Below, piece after piece: positions 1 through 10,208 of a DNA stretch of 64,000 nt (positions within the stretch are counted from its first letter, which is position 1; every line of letters starts with the position of its first letter). Source of the DNA: Stappia sp. BW2 (lineage in GTDB: Bacteria; Pseudomonadota; Alphaproteobacteria; Rhizobiales; Stappiaceae); contig NZ_VIRG01000060.1 of assembly GCF_008107695.1 (NCBI RefSeq), positions 1 through 64,000 of the forward strand. Direction: 5' to 3'. The translations under genes were made by a program, and so were the position numbers. The notes under the pieces are model-generated. The model did not search any database. It worked only from the letters and a program-made list of their open reading frames with translations, and was not told the origin of the DNA.

Positions 1-1865
1 GCCCCGCCCCGCCCTGCCGCGCGCTGAATGGTCCCTGCTCCCTTTATCGTCGCGTCTATTGCGCATCACCTGTGGGGCTTCGTTCAAAAAAGGTCGCATC
101 CGTCTCAAGACATTCTCGAGGGTGTTGCATGCGTTTTGGAATATCTCAGGCGTCTTGGAGAGCCCAGAAACGGAAAGTCGTAGTACCCGCTTTCGCCTGC
201 AGCCGTGCGTCGATGGCTCGTTCTCTAGGTTACCCTGCATCGCAGGCACCGGGTCGCGGAAGCGTTTTCTGCACGGGAAATATGGTCGGCCATGCGTCTG
301 ACCGTTCGCGCTACCCGCCGGCCATAAGCGAAGAAGAGCCGCGAGGCGTTTGCAGCGGATTGTCTGGATCCGTTGCTCGCACCCAATGGCGGATCGGACT
401 ATGCCGGAACAGGGTTGGTGGACTTTGGGTGCAGGAATTTGCCGTTCGGCGGCTTTAGCCTCTGATGTCTTTCGGTGTTTTGAACTATCAGGCATGCGGG
501 GTGTTCAAATCACTGGAGAATGTGTGTTGTCACTGGGTTCGGGTGATCAGGAAAGCCGACCCGGGACAGCTGTCAGTTTGCAGCCAGGGTGCACCAAGGG
601 CGAAGAGACGGCCGGCGTCAAATCGGGACTTCTAATCAGTCGCGGCACCGTGGCAATCAAGGGCCAATGAGGAGCGTCCTGATGGGCAATGGCGCCGTGC
701 TCCGCACTATCGACCAAGGGGGAACTTCAAAAGTGCGCCCTCGCCTCCCAATCGATCATAGCCATCGTCAAGATATGGCGTGGGCTACGATGTCTTGAAC
801 CGAAAGAATTCGCCGCCCGGTGTCTGTGCTTTGGCCTTTTCATCAAGGCAGTTAACCCTGATGCCGCTATTCGTGACGCCGTGTAGCAGCCCAGCCATTG
901 CCCCCCTCGCCCACGCGCCAAGCAACTCTTACGATGCTGGCAGTCGCAAAAATTGCTTTGCCAGATTGCGAGGGCGAGGCTAGCCATCACGGCTTGGACC
1001 TTATGAGCAAATGGCGATGCAATGATCCATGCCTGGCTCGCACCCTGTTATGCTCTGCGCGCCGCCTTAGCGTCGAGGGACATTTGATCACGGAGGCGAA
1101 ACTGGCGAGGTTTGTTTCTTGAGGCTGTATTGAGCGTACCTGTGTAGGTTCAGGCGGCTACCATGCGTGTGGTGAATACATCAGCTTCCTGCTTTGGGTA
1201 CTCGGTTTGGCGGTGCTCCTGTGGTCGTTCCGACGGCGAGAAGATGGTGCGCGCAAAGCGAGTAATCGAACGTAGGCATGGTGCACTAGTTTCCAATCAG
1301 CGACGTCGCAAATCGCGGTTGGCGGCTCAAGGGTTCCCGGTAGATTGGAAGTCCAATCAGAGCGGTTGTCTGCAATCTTTTTCCACCCCTGTTCTTCGTT
1401 CGCGAGGGGTGACGGTCTGGTTTCATGAATGGTCGCCGACTAACTGGAAGCTATTCTGAAGGGAGCATCGACTTTCTCTCAGATGCCCCCGGGCTCGTTA
1501 CGCCCCTACCCTTCTTCGTTAGAGCGACGATGTCATTGCCTTTATTTTTATAGGTGTCTTTTTGCCTTCTTGGGGCTTCCTACCCATCAGAACTGGTGCC
1601 ATGTGGCCCAATAGCTCTGCTCTGATTACTGCATAATTTCGCCCAACTAGTGTCGCTGTCCGTTCCTGTTGTTGAGTGAGAAAGGGTGTTGCGACGTTGG
1701 TTTAGGCGTTAAATACCAGAGGTGAGTGAAACTATTCTGCCTACGTCACCAAGGCCACTAGACGAGCGTTATGAGGCCGAATCTCACTGTTTCGTCCTAG
1801 TTCAGCGGTTTGGGCATTTGTTTGAATAAGTCTTCTTCTAACGGCCATGCGGCGGAGAGGAGCAA

Positions 1866-1883
1866 ATATAGCAATTGCTATAT
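1866..1883. repeat. perfect 18-bp palindrome, copy 1 of a pair
   Basis: ATATAGCAATTGCTATAT is a perfect palindrome. Its 16-bp core (TATAGCAATTGCTATA) recurs at 1947-1962 with the two centres exactly 80 bp apart. Spaced identical palindromes suggest binding sites of a dimeric regulator or partition/replication protein. No adjacent gene is available to assign one. Confidence 0.6.
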
Positions 1884-1946
1884 CGCGTAGACGAGCAAGC
1901 CGAACGGGTTGCCTACTCCGACCTCTAACGAGCGTCGTTCGCAGTT

Positions 1947-1962
1947 TATAGCAATTGCTATA
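1947..1962. repeat. perfect 16-bp palindrome, copy 2 of a pair
   Basis: TATAGCAATTGCTATA is identical to the core of the palindrome at 1866-1883. The intervening sequence (CGCGTAGACG onward) is not repeated, so only the palindrome is conserved between the copies. Confidence 0.6.
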
Positions 1963-2740
1963 TTCGATACTCCAAGGACCAGATTTGGAAAAGACGGGTA
2001 TTGCCGGTCGGGAACTGTCTAGTTGACATGGGGCTGGGCAAGCCATTTGACGTGAGCCAACGTTCCCAAGAGGTTCCTAGGAGAGGGCTGCGGAGCAGCG
2101 CAATTTGTCTCGCTTTTCGACATCCGGGGCTGATGTTCCGAGTGCGAATGCCAGGGCATGTTAGTCTAGACCATCAGTGAGTGGCGCGTGCGGGTCAGGC
2201 GAAGGCCTCAGGGGCGTTGCGTGTCGATTTGATGTTTTTCTGACTTAAGAAGCATCGGGCAAGGCGCAGACGATAGCGTGTAGGAAATATAGTTTTTTGG
2301 AGGGGCTGGCAGACGCTTTGAAGAGGCTTTAGCTCAACCTATCTTCTGTTCGCCTTCAAGGGTGTTCGTGTTGTCCCGAATGCGCTGCAGAGTTCGCGTA
2401 GAGGAGAGGTGGACGGTGAAGCAGAGGTGGAAGCGGTTCAGTCAGCGATCCCGATCGGACGGGGCAATAGCTTGGCCCGAAGTCGCAAGCAGATATCCGG
2501 TTTGATGCTATCGGCATCGCTTCTCTTCCAGCGCGAGGGGCTGTCTGCAGGATCCAGCTGAAGTTCCGTCTTTCGGGTTTTGCAAGACAACGAATGGTGT
2601 GTTGGTGGTGGTCCAGAACATATTCAGCGCAGTAGGGGAGGGGCGGTGTGTGGCGTGAGAAAGTGGGCCTGGAATCTGCGCACCCTTCTGCACATGCCCC
2701 GAGGTGCAATCCAGTTACAGGTCACTTGAACCCTTTGAGG

Positions 2741-3760
2741 TTAACTGCCGGCGGGCGGGGCTAGGCTCTCTGTGATGGTCATTGTGGCGGGCCATGCAAT
2801 CTTGGTTTTGTGGCTGCTGTCGCGTAACACCTTCAGAACTTCTCTTGCAATTGTTTGGCCCAGCTCCTTCAGGTCGATGTCGTAAGCCGTTAGGGGCGGG
2901 TGCAGGAAGGGGAGAGGCTTGCTCCGTCGAAGAGCTGCAACCGAAAGGTCTTTGCCAGGCGATAGTCCTGCTTCCTGCAAAGCGGAGTAAACGCCAAAAG
3001 CCATAAGGTCGTAGTTGAGCAGCAGTGCAGTCGCGCGGTTTGGCATGTCAAGGAGTTGGCGTGTCACCTGATGGCCACCGGACTCGCTGACTTCGCATTC
3101 GAAAATGAGATCAGGGTCGAATTCCAATCCCGTTTCTGCAATGGCTTTTTTAAACGTTTGGCGCAGCAGGCTGGTGATGTGGGATAGGGCAGGGGGCACC
3201 GTAATCGCGATACGCTTGTGTCCGAGTTCCACCAGCTTGCGGATTGTCTGGCCGACGTAGCCTTCGAGATCAAGATCGATCCATGGATGTTGATCCGCCA
3301 AACTAGACCGGCCGAGTGTCAGGAACGGAAGTCGCGACTTGAGCAGAAACTCGATCCGCGGGTCGTTTTTCATGGTGGTCGTGACAACAATGGCGTCCGT
3401 AGTGCCACGTGCGATCACGCGTTTCAGAAACGCGGTCGGGTCGGTTGCGGAATGGCAGGGCAGGATGATGAGATCGTAGCCTTCCCTTTCGAGCTCTGCC
3501 AGCATGGCATCGATCGCCGGCATGAAGAAATTGTCGCCGCTCCACAGTTTCGTCTGACCGGTTTCGAGCATGAAACCGATGGTCTGCGTCGTTCCACGAC
3601 GGAGGGAGCGCCCTGAGGCGTTTGCGCTGTATCCCAGTTCAACAGCGGCGTTGAGCACCCGCTCTCGGGTCTTGGCATTTACGTCCGGCTTGTCGTTCAG
3701 CGCTCGCGAAACGGTTCCAATCGAAATCCCAAGATGTTGCGCGAGGTCTTTTATGTTCAA
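2741..3760 (-). CDS. LacI-family transcriptional regulator
   Basis: A sugar-responsive repressor of the LacI/GalR family, 339 aa from the chosen start. Residues 2-22 form the helix-turn-helix (DLAQHLGISIGTVSRALN), followed by the hinge and a periplasmic-binding-protein-like effector domain to about residue 335. I chose the TTG at 3760 because a good AGGAG lies about 8 nt upstream and the protein then begins directly at the HTH, as is usual in the family. An upstream in-frame start at 3859 would add 33 unconserved residues. The gene is separated from the next genes and its target is unknown. The end of the effector domain (LPFLHPPLTAYDIDL) is normal, although the usual GFDD motif before it reads AALRR. 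Confidence 0.85.
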   Translation of the reverse strand: MNIKDLAQHLGISIGTVSRALNDKPDVNAKTRERVLNAAVELGYSANASGRSLRRGTTQTIGFMLETGQTKLWSGDNFFMPAIDAMLAELEREGYDLIILPCHSATDPTAFLKRVIARGTTDAIVVTTTMKNDPRIEFLLKSRLPFLTLGRSSLADQHPWIDLDLEGYVGQTIRKLVELGHKRIAITVPPALSHITSLLRQTFKKAIAETGLEFDPDLIFECEVSESGGHQVTRQLLDMPNRATALLLNYDLMAFGVYSALQEAGLSPGKDLSVAALRRSKPLPFLHPPLTAYDIDLKELGQTIAREVLKVLRDSSHKTKIAWPATMTITESLAPPAGS

Positions 3761-4080
3761 TGAAAAGGACTCCTGGAGCAAATGCCGAGACCGTTTGCGA
3801 AAAGATCTTGGTGAAAAGTTACTCTGCGACATTGCACCGTAAACGTTTATGGAATGCAAGCGACAAAAGCAAGGAAGTGCCGGTCGTCAAGGACCTAAAG
3901 CCACCTGGAGATCTGAAAAGGGGGAGGGGAGGGGGCGCCAACTGGCTTCAATCAAGCAGCAGGTCAGCCCTGCTGAACCTCAAAAAACAGACTGAGGTGG
4001 GAAAGTCTTTCCGTTTGAGGAAGCCTGCTTTCAAACCCTAAGTTTCGATCCACTCGCACAGAAAAGCAGTCTGCTGGTCA

Positions 4081-4836
4081 CTACTTTCCGAGGTAATGCT
4101 CAGTGTGCCACATTCCCTTTATCGGGGTCACGTCCTGCTGGTTCTCTTGAAATTCGTGCCACCAGCGTGCGGCTTGCCAGATTGCTTCTGGACAACTGGC
4201 ACGGCTCTCCAGGCCAGGTGTCAGATCGTAACCGTTGGCGGAGCACAGAGCCTCGATGAATGCGGCCGACGGAATTCCATAGCCGTCGAACAAAGGATTG
4301 GTTGCCCGGCCGACACCCCAGGCGTAGCCAAGCCAAAGCAGAAGCAATTCAACGCAGTCCAGGTCAACACGCTGCTTCTTGAACTGTAGAATGGTTTTCT
4401 TCATCTCGCTCAGTTTCACCGGAAGCTGCATGAGCGCTATGTTGGGGTACATGTTCTTGCTGGCGTAGTTGGAAAGGTGGGCCTCTTCGACAGCGTTGTC
4501 GGAGGGTGGGTAACCAAATCCCTCTGCCGGCTCCAGAGGGATTTCCCAGATCGCACCTTTCTTTGTCGGGCCGGATCCTTGAAGCAGCACGACATGTGAC
4601 CAGTGGCTTGGACTCATGTCGTTTCTGAGGTGGCCCTGGGCGACGCGTGTATGAAAATAGGCCTTCTGTTTGCCGCCGATGAGGACCAGATAGGACAGGC
4701 CGCTTGCGCCCTCTCTGCTTGCCAAATCTTCAAGATTTCTATTGACCCACTTAACGTTGTCTTCGTTTCTATGTCTGACCGTCTGCACGAATTCCGGATT
4801 AAGGTCCTTGGCCGAAGAGGCAATGATGTTCAGCAT
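4081..4836 (-). CDS. hypothetical protein, possible papain-like fold
   Basis: 251 aa, no signal peptide or membrane segment. I do not recognise the family with certainty. His78 and His81 sit in SHWSHVVLL in the N-terminal half and cysteines 161, 198 and 215 in the C-terminal half. That order (histidine before cysteine) is reminiscent of permuted papain-like/NlpC-type hydrolases, which is a weak inference. The gene lies 21 bp downstream of the PhoD-like phosphoesterase gene on the same strand, so the two are probably co-transcribed, with this one second. Confidence 0.6.
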   Translation of the reverse strand: MLNIIASSAKDLNPEFVQTVRHRNEDNVKWVNRNLEDLASREGASGLSYLVLIGGKQKAYFHTRVAQGHLRNDMSPSHWSHVVLLQGSGPTKKGAIWEIPLEPAEGFGYPPSDNAVEEAHLSNYASKNMYPNIALMQLPVKLSEMKKTILQFKKQRVDLDCVELLLLWLGYAWGVGRATNPLFDGYGIPSAAFIEALCSANGYDLTPGLESRASCPEAIWQAARWWHEFQENQQDVTPIKGMWHTEHYLGK

Positions 4837-4857
4837 CTGAAATCTCCCTGAGGCCGG

Positions 4858-6288
4858 TTATCTGAGAAGTCCAAGCGGGACCACTCTCGGATTGGCCGGG
4901 CGTTTGTGGATTTCGTAGTAGGTAACTTTGGCTTCGAGCGTATTTGCGGCTTTACGCAGGGCAAGCATGGCGAATTGATCGCCCTGGTGTTTGTAGAGGA
5001 CTTCAGTTCGGAAGCGTTTGCCGAAGAGCTGCTGCGCAAAATACGGCTCCGCATCGGGCGCTTTTGAATGACGTGGCCAACGCGCTTCCTCACCTTTGAA
5101 GAACTTGCGAAACCCAGCGCCTATGTTCTTGAGCTGGTCGCTGCCGACGGTAGACACCAACGAGGAAGGCGAGCAGACGATTTCAATGAACCGGGTCCTT
5201 CCGGCTTCCTTGATCCTGGTAACGCGCCCCCAGTGTACATCCCCTGTCAGAAGCAATACGGGGCGGCCGGCGTCGGAAAGCCGCTGGAGTGCTGTAACGA
5301 TACCTACATAGTCGCGGTAATTGGACAGCAGCCAGTCTGCAACGGCACCCTGAAATTGGCCAACCGGTTTGTCCAGGAGCGATTGACCCGTCACAACGGC
5401 GCCGATTTTCTTTTCGTCGATTAATCGGTCCACCCAATCGTTCAGCTGCTCAAGTCCGCTGGGAGCAAGAGTTGCGCTGCGGTCTTCTGCCCGGTGAGTG
5501 CGCTGATCAAGCACCATGATCGAGAGTGGATTGACATCAATTTCAATGTTGTCTCCGCGATTTGCGGGCGTTGCGCATTGGAAGGCGTCGAAGAGCTGGT
5601 CTGCGGCGCTCTTCCAGCGTTGCCTGGAACTCTTCTTCCAGGAGTTTTGAATGATTGGAGAGCGGTGCGGGAAATTGTTCCAATATTCGTGGTCATCTGC
5701 ACAAAAGACTGCCGGAGCGGACTTCAACAGGGCATCAAGACCGAAATATGTGGTCCAGTTGGTTTTGTAATATCTTTCAAACCTGGCAGCCAATTTGGCT
5801 TCGTTGTCGGGGTAATTGTTGAGTGTTGGCAGGTCGAGATAGACCTGGTCGCCCATAAACAGGGAAAGATCCTGTCGTTCTGCTGTCGGAATGTTCAAAT
5901 AGGTTTGCGTAACAAGTGCTTGATGGTTTTCGGCCTGGTGGAAGCAAGACACCAGAAGAATTCGAAACCAGGCATCGTGGGAAAGAGTTTCCGGGAAATG
6001 TCTGATCTTTAATTCAGTTGACTGGGTCGGTGTCGCAACTGAAACCCGATTGACGGGGCCGAATGAGCCTTCGACCGGGAACTCATAGACGCCGGTGAAC
6101 GAGGCAGCGCCAAATCTGTGAGCAGGCGTAAGCGGGCGCAATGGGGTCGGCTCAACGGCTTGGTCGTTGAGTTTCCACTTCAGTTGCAAGGGAGGTGCTT
6201 CTTCTCCCGTATGATCAACGCACAACCATACGCGTATCTTGTTTTTCGGTGCGGTTCGCGTGAGCAGCGTCAGATTGGTCACGGCCAA
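4858..6288 (-). CDS. PhoD-like metallophosphoesterase
   Basis: 476 aa member of the PhoD-like phosphatase group (metallophosphatase fold). Metal-site motifs run in order: SCFHQ at 114-118, GDQVY at 146-150, DDHEYW at 198-203 and TGDVHWG at 348-354. Residues 1-100 form an N-terminal beta-type domain, as in other PhoD-like proteins. Secreted alkaline phosphatase D proteins carry a Tat signal; this one has none, so it probably acts in the cytoplasm, on an unknown phosphoester. First gene of a two-gene unit with the unknown protein at 4081-4836. Confidence 0.82.
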   Translation of the reverse strand: MAVTNLTLLTRTAPKNKIRVWLCVDHTGEEAPPLQLKWKLNDQAVEPTPLRPLTPAHRFGAASFTGVYEFPVEGSFGPVNRVSVATPTQSTELKIRHFPETLSHDAWFRILLVSCFHQAENHQALVTQTYLNIPTAERQDLSLFMGDQVYLDLPTLNNYPDNEAKLAARFERYYKTNWTTYFGLDALLKSAPAVFCADDHEYWNNFPHRSPIIQNSWKKSSRQRWKSAADQLFDAFQCATPANRGDNIEIDVNPLSIMVLDQRTHRAEDRSATLAPSGLEQLNDWVDRLIDEKKIGAVVTGQSLLDKPVGQFQGAVADWLLSNYRDYVGIVTALQRLSDAGRPVLLLTGDVHWGRVTRIKEAGRTRFIEIVCSPSSLVSTVGSDQLKNIGAGFRKFFKGEEARWPRHSKAPDAEPYFAQQLFGKRFRTEVLYKHQGDQFAMLALRKAANTLEAKVTYYEIHKRPANPRVVPLGLLR

Positions 6289-6476
6289 AGACCTAACAAT
6301 TGAAGGTCAGAGTTTAGTCAATTCAAGCCGCCACAATCAAGGGTTTAGTGAATTCAGCCGTACGTCATGTTCTGCGGAAGATGAGATCCGCGTCGGATTG
6401 GTGGGGTGTATGGTGCGCTGGGGCGCACTTTGCCAGCTGGGTTACCCGACGGCTATTCAGCAGTCTTTCGCCAGGC

Positions 6477-7274
6477 CTAGGAACCGTGTTTGGAGAGCAG
6501 GGGCATGAAGCAGGAAAAAAGTTCGGCCTGTGATGAAATATTGCATTTGCGGTAGAGTTGCTTGCGAATGACCTTAACCGTCTGGAAGCTGATCCCCAGC
6601 CTCAAGCCGATTGAAACCGAGGAATGGCCGCGCAGGATCAAAAGGGCCACCTCTGCCTGACGCGGGCTGAGCTTGACGTCCAGTTCCTGTTCACCTGCGG
6701 TGATCAATGTGCTGGTGAGATCGGCTTCGGAATACTCTCCACCCCCCTCAAGACCGGACCAGTGCTGCTCTATCAGGCTGCATACGATCGGCGCCAGCTG
6801 GCTCGCGAGAAGCAAGTCGCGGCTGGAATACTTGCGTGCCGATGAGGCGTCTCTTCCAAGGCAGACATGAACCGACACTCCGTCGGACGGGTAGGCGACG
6901 TAAGCTATTTCGTCGATAAGTGTCGTGCGCTGGTAATAAGCCGCGAAATACTCGTTTCGATGGAACTGGTCCGGTGCGATGTCCTTCAGTCGGTAAAGAC
7001 CGCGCGGCTCTTTCTCCACGTGCAGGGCATGAAAGGGATCAAGCAGATAAATTCCGGATACATAGTCGGTGTCGAGCTTTTCATGAACACGTCTTTCAAC
7101 CGATTGCGCAAAAAGCACTTTCGGTTGCCTGTCCTGGAAATAGGCGAGCATGGTGGTATTGTCGATTTGGTAGCATCGGCTAAGCCATTGAAAGAGCGTG
7201 TTTTCAAACGTGTTTCTGCCGATTGAAGCGATGGCGTCGCCAAGAAGTTTCTCTGCTGAATTGGGAAGACGCAC
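6477..7274 (-). CDS. LuxR-family transcriptional regulator
   Basis: 265 aa. The C-terminal LuxR/GerE HTH spans about residues 202-257 (LSPRQAEVALLILRGHS then ISFQTVKVIRKQLYRK). The N-terminal 170 residues resemble a GAF-like sensor rather than a receiver domain: there is no phospho-acceptor pocket. The GTG at 7274 is preferred because AAGAGG is 6 nt upstream; the ATG at 7279 would be too close to it and is in another frame. It is divergent from the polyamine-type importer operon, and the shared 87-bp gap holds a GGGGGTATATACCCCC palindrome, so it probably controls that operon and itself. Confidence 0.85.
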   Translation of the reverse strand: MRLPNSAEKLLGDAIASIGRNTFENTLFQWLSRCYQIDNTTMLAYFQDRQPKVLFAQSVERRVHEKLDTDYVSGIYLLDPFHALHVEKEPRGLYRLKDIAPDQFHRNEYFAAYYQRTTLIDEIAYVAYPSDGVSVHVCLGRDASSARKYSSRDLLLASQLAPIVCSLIEQHWSGLEGGGEYSEADLTSTLITAGEQELDVKLSPRQAEVALLILRGHSSVSIGLRLGISFQTVKVIRKQLYRKCNISSQAELFSCFMPLLSKHGS

Positions 7275-7287
7275 CGCATACCTCTTT

Positions 7288-7303
7288 GGGGGTATATACC
7301 CCC
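7288..7303. promoter_or_regulatory. candidate operator between LuxR gene and pot operon
   Basis: GGGGGTATATACCCCC is a perfect 16-bp palindrome in the divergent promoter gap. A degenerate second copy, GGGGTATCACC, lies at 7340-7350. Position and symmetry fit a binding site of the adjacent LuxR-type regulator; this is inferred from context. Confidence 0.55.
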
Positions 7304-7361
7304 GAATTTTATATTTTTACGATCAAATTCATAAATTGAGGGGTATCACCAAGAGGTGCGT

Positions 7362-8435
7362 ATGACTAGTCCCGGGATTGCAGTCTCAGTCGAACAAGTC
7401 GTCAAACGCTACGGAAGCGTGACAGCCCTTCACGGTGTTTCACTGGATATCCGGGAAAACGAATTCTTCACTCTTCTGGGGCCGTCAGGCTGCGGCAAGA
7501 CAACCTTGCTGCGCGCGATAGCCGGATTTGAAGACGTCACGGAAGGCCATATCCGGCTGAAGGGCAAGGATCTGGTTGATCAGCCACCGTTCAAGCGGCC
7601 GGTCAACACCGTATTCCAGCAATATGCGTTGTTCCCGCACATGAGTGTGACCGACAACGTCATGTTCGGGCTGTTGCGCAAGGGCTGGAGCCGGCAAGAG
7701 GCGGAACGCCGCGTGCGGGACGTTCTGGAGCTGGTTCAACTGTCGGACTTTGCCGCTCGAAAACCGGGCCAGCTTTCCGGCGGTCAGCAGCAGCGTGTTG
7801 CGCTTGCCCGGGCGCTTGCCCCAAGACCGGAAGTCCTGCTTCTCGACGAGCCGCTCTCCGCCCTGGATCTGAAACTGCGTCAGGCCGTGCGCATGGAGCT
7901 CAAGGCCATTCAGCGGGAAACCGGTATTGCCTTCATCTTCGTGACCCACGACCAGGAAGAAGCGCTGACCATGTCGGACAGGATCGCCGTGATGTCGTCA
8001 GGTCGCGTGCAGCAAGTGGGCCCACCACGGGAAATCTACGAAGCGCCGGTCAACCGTTTTGTCGCGGACTTCATCGGTGAGACGAACCTGCTGGATGTCG
8101 AGGTCGAGTCCGTCAATGACGGCATGGCCAAGGTCCTGTTGCCTGGAAACCGACGCTTCGAATGCCCGGCAGCAGCTGTCGAAGCACGGGGGGCAGGGCA
8201 CTTGTCCGTGCGGCCGGAGCGTATTTCCATTTGTGCAGAGGCCGCCGGAGACCTGATCGCAACGGTCACGGGGCACACCTATCTCGGCACTGACAATCAG
8301 CTGCACGTGAAACTGGTCGACGGCGAAGTGATGAGTATCCGTCTGCAGAACACGGAAAGCACACTTCTCCCGAAAACCGGCGATGTGATCGGCCTCGAAC
8401 TGGAAGCAGGCGCTGCGCGTCTGCTGGCAGACTGA
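7362..8435 (+). CDS. potA: polyamine-type ABC transporter ATP-binding protein (PotA-like)
   Basis: 357 aa ATPase energising a spermidine/putrescine-class importer. Walker [10 protein letters not shown] at 40-48, signature LSGGQQQRV at 138-146, Walker [12 protein letters not shown] around 159-169, and a C-terminal TOBE-type regulatory region from about 240 on. ATG 7362 is chosen over GTG 7356 because AAGAGG then sits 5 nt upstream. It is first gene of a tight operon: its stop overlaps the following permease start by one base. The ligand may be another cationic amine than a polyamine; the family assignment is firm, the substrate is not. Confidence 0.9.
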   Translation: MTSPGIAVSVEQVVKRYGSVTALHGVSLDIRENEFFTLLGPSGCGKTTLLRAIAGFEDVTEGHIRLKGKDLVDQPPFKRPVNTVFQQYALFPHMSVTDNVMFGLLRKGWSRQEAERRVRDVLELVQLSDFAARKPGQLSGGQQQRVALARALAPRPEVLLLDEPLSALDLKLRQAVRMELKAIQRETGIAFIFVTHDQEEALTMSDRIAVMSSGRVQQVGPPREIYEAPVNRFVADFIGETNLLDVEVESVNDGMAKVLLPGNRRFECPAAAVEARGAGHLSVRPERISICAEAAGDLIATVTGHTYLGTDNQLHVKLVDGEVMSIRLQNTESTLLPKTGDVIGLELEAGAARLLAD

Positions 8436-9358
8436 TGGCGGCCGGAGCGCCCGTCGGCGCAGGCGGAACGTCCAATATCTACAAGGGTAGCGGCTGGAAA
8501 CTGCTATTCCCCTCCTGGGTCATCATTGGCATCTTTCTGCTCGCACCTGTTCTGATGATGGCTGTCTATTCCTTCCTGACGAAGGAGTTTCGGGGCGGCG
8601 TGATCTGGGAGTTTTCGCTCAACGCCTACGATCAGTTCTTTTTCGATCGCGGCCTCTTCGGCGATGAGCCTCCCACGCTGGAATGGACCTATATCGGCAT
8701 CTTCTGGCGATCCATCTGGCAGGCGGGACTTGCCACCATCACCTGCCTGTTGATCGGGTTCCCGACAGCCTGGTTCATTGCCACGAGAAAACCTGAATCC
8801 CGTTCGATCTGGCTGTTTCTCGTCACCATTCCCTACTGGGTGAACCTGCTGATCCGGACAGTCTCGATGAAGTTTCTGATCCGCGACACCGGCCCGCTGA
8901 ACGAGTTCCTGCTGTCGCTCCACGTGATCAATGAGCCACTCGGCCTTATCAATACGAACTTCGCGGTGCAGCTCGGCCTGTTTTATTCCTACCTTCCCTT
9001 CATGGTGCTTCCGATCTATGCGGCGGTGGAGCGCTACGACTTTTCCCTGTCCGAGGCAGCGGCAGACCTCTACGCGAGCACCTGGACCATCCTTTGGCTG
9101 GTGATCCTGCCGGTCGTCAGGCCAGGCATCATCGCGGGCTGCATCCTGGTTTTTGTTCCCTCCCTCGGGGCCTTTCTGGCGCCGGATCTGCTGGGCGGTG
9201 CAAAAACCTTCATGATCGGGTCGCTGATCGAGGAACAGTTCAAGGGCAACGCCGGAAACTGGCCCTTCGGGGCCGCCGCCTCGATGATCCTGCTGACCAT
9301 CGTGATGTGCGTTCTGCTGGTCTATGCCCGCAACCAGAACAAGGCGGAGGCGCGCTGA
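8435..9358 (+). CDS. potB: polyamine-type ABC transporter permease (PotB-like)
   Basis: 307 aa inner-membrane permease with about six hydrophobic segments, the first at residues 23-45 ([18 protein letters not shown]). The EAA-type loop that contacts the ATPase is near residues 207-225 ([11 protein letters not shown]). Start ATG overlaps the stop of the ATPase gene and its own stop overlaps the start of the second permease, indicating translational coupling. It pairs with the PotC-like permease to form the channel. Confidence 0.9.
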   Translation: MAAGAPVGAGGTSNIYKGSGWKLLFPSWVIIGIFLLAPVLMMAVYSFLTKEFRGGVIWEFSLNAYDQFFFDRGLFGDEPPTLEWTYIGIFWRSIWQAGLATITCLLIGFPTAWFIATRKPESRSIWLFLVTIPYWVNLLIRTVSMKFLIRDTGPLNEFLLSLHVINEPLGLINTNFAVQLGLFYSYLPFMVLPIYAAVERYDFSLSEAAADLYASTWTILWLVILPVVRPGIIAGCILVFVPSLGAFLAPDLLGGAKTFMIGSLIEEQFKGNAGNWPFGAAASMILLTIVMCVLLVYARNQNKAEAR

Positions 9359-10167
9359 TGGCTGCTTCGACAAATCTGCGCCGCTTCCCCGGCTTTCTCA
9401 CGGTCACGATTATCTGCCTTTTCGTGCTTTATGCCCCTCTGATCGTCGTCGCTGTCTATTCCTTCAACGCGTCGACCTCGATCACCAATTGGGGCGGCAT
9501 TTCCCTGGCCTGGTATGTGGATGTGTTCACCGGGCCGGAAGCACCAAAGTTCCAGCAGGCTGCGCTCAATTCCATAATCATCGCGGTTTGTGCCTCCATC
9601 GTTGCAACCATTGTTGCTACCCTCGCGGCCGTGGCGATGACCCGTGCCGGCCGTTTCCGGGGTAAGACCCTGTCCTTCGCGCTGATCAATCTGCCGCTGA
9701 TGGTGCCGGAAGTGGTAACCGCCGTGGCAAGCCTGGTGTTTTTCTCCGCAATCGGATTCACCACCGGTCTGACGACCATCCTTATCGCGCACACCGTCTT
9801 CTGCATTCCATTTGCCTACCTGCCCATTTCGGCACGGATGCAATCGATTCCGGACATGTACGAGCAAGCCGCCATGGACCTTTACGCCACGCCGCGCGAA
9901 GCGTTCAAACTGGTGCTGCTTCCGCTGATGACGCCTGGCGTTCTCTCCGGCTTCCTGCTCGCCTTCATTATTTCGCTCGACGACTTCCTGATTACGAACT
10001 TCGTCAAGGGCGCAGGTATCGAGACCCTGCCGACAGCCATCTTCGGTTCCGTCAAGCAGGGCATCAAACCAAACATAATGGCCATTTCCACCCTGATGCT
10101 CGTCGTATCGGTGGTCTTCGTTTCCCTGTCCTGGCTGATTGGCCGGATGGGGCAAGAAAAAACATAA
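9358..10167 (+). CDS. potC: polyamine-type ABC transporter permease (PotC-like)
   Basis: 269 aa, second permease of the importer, with six predicted membrane segments and the EAA loop ([15 protein letters not shown]) at about residues 170-184. I start it at ATG 9358, overlapping the previous stop; the open frame extends further upstream but without homology. It forms the heterodimeric channel with the PotB-like protein. Confidence 0.9.
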   Translation: MAASTNLRRFPGFLTVTIICLFVLYAPLIVVAVYSFNASTSITNWGGISLAWYVDVFTGPEAPKFQQAALNSIIIAVCASIVATIVATLAAVAMTRAGRFRGKTLSFALINLPLMVPEVVTAVASLVFFSAIGFTTGLTTILIAHTVFCIPFAYLPISARMQSIPDMYEQAAMDLYATPREAFKLVLLPLMTPGVLSGFLLAFIISLDDFLITNFVKGAGIETLPTAIFGSVKQGIKPNIMAISTLMLVVSVVFVSLSWLIGRMGQEKT

Positions 10168-10208
10168 GCAGCTGAAACAGCAACCAACCAGACAGAGTGG
10201 AGATATTC

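Larger units (their letters stand above)
1..2740. other. gene-poor region with no supported gene
   Basis: About 2.7 kb with only short, overlapping open frames in all six phases and low-complexity arginine/serine-rich translations. I recognise no protein family, tRNA or rRNA here. Base composition looks more mixed and less G+C-rich than the operons that follow. It may be decayed mobile or plasmid DNA, or a long regulatory/structural region. The only conspicuous structure is the pair of palindromes near 1866 and 1947. Confidence 0.6.

Noticed and set aside
1130-1279. Short frame with a hydrophobic stretch (ISFLLWVLGLAVLLWSFRRR)
   Set aside because: Looks like a membrane segment, but has no start codon or RBS and is bounded by stops within 47 codons; could be a remnant, not supportable as a gene.
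1741-2046. 101-codon minus-strand frame containing both palindromes
   Set aside because: No family pattern, and the palindromes would have to be coding; more likely non-coding.
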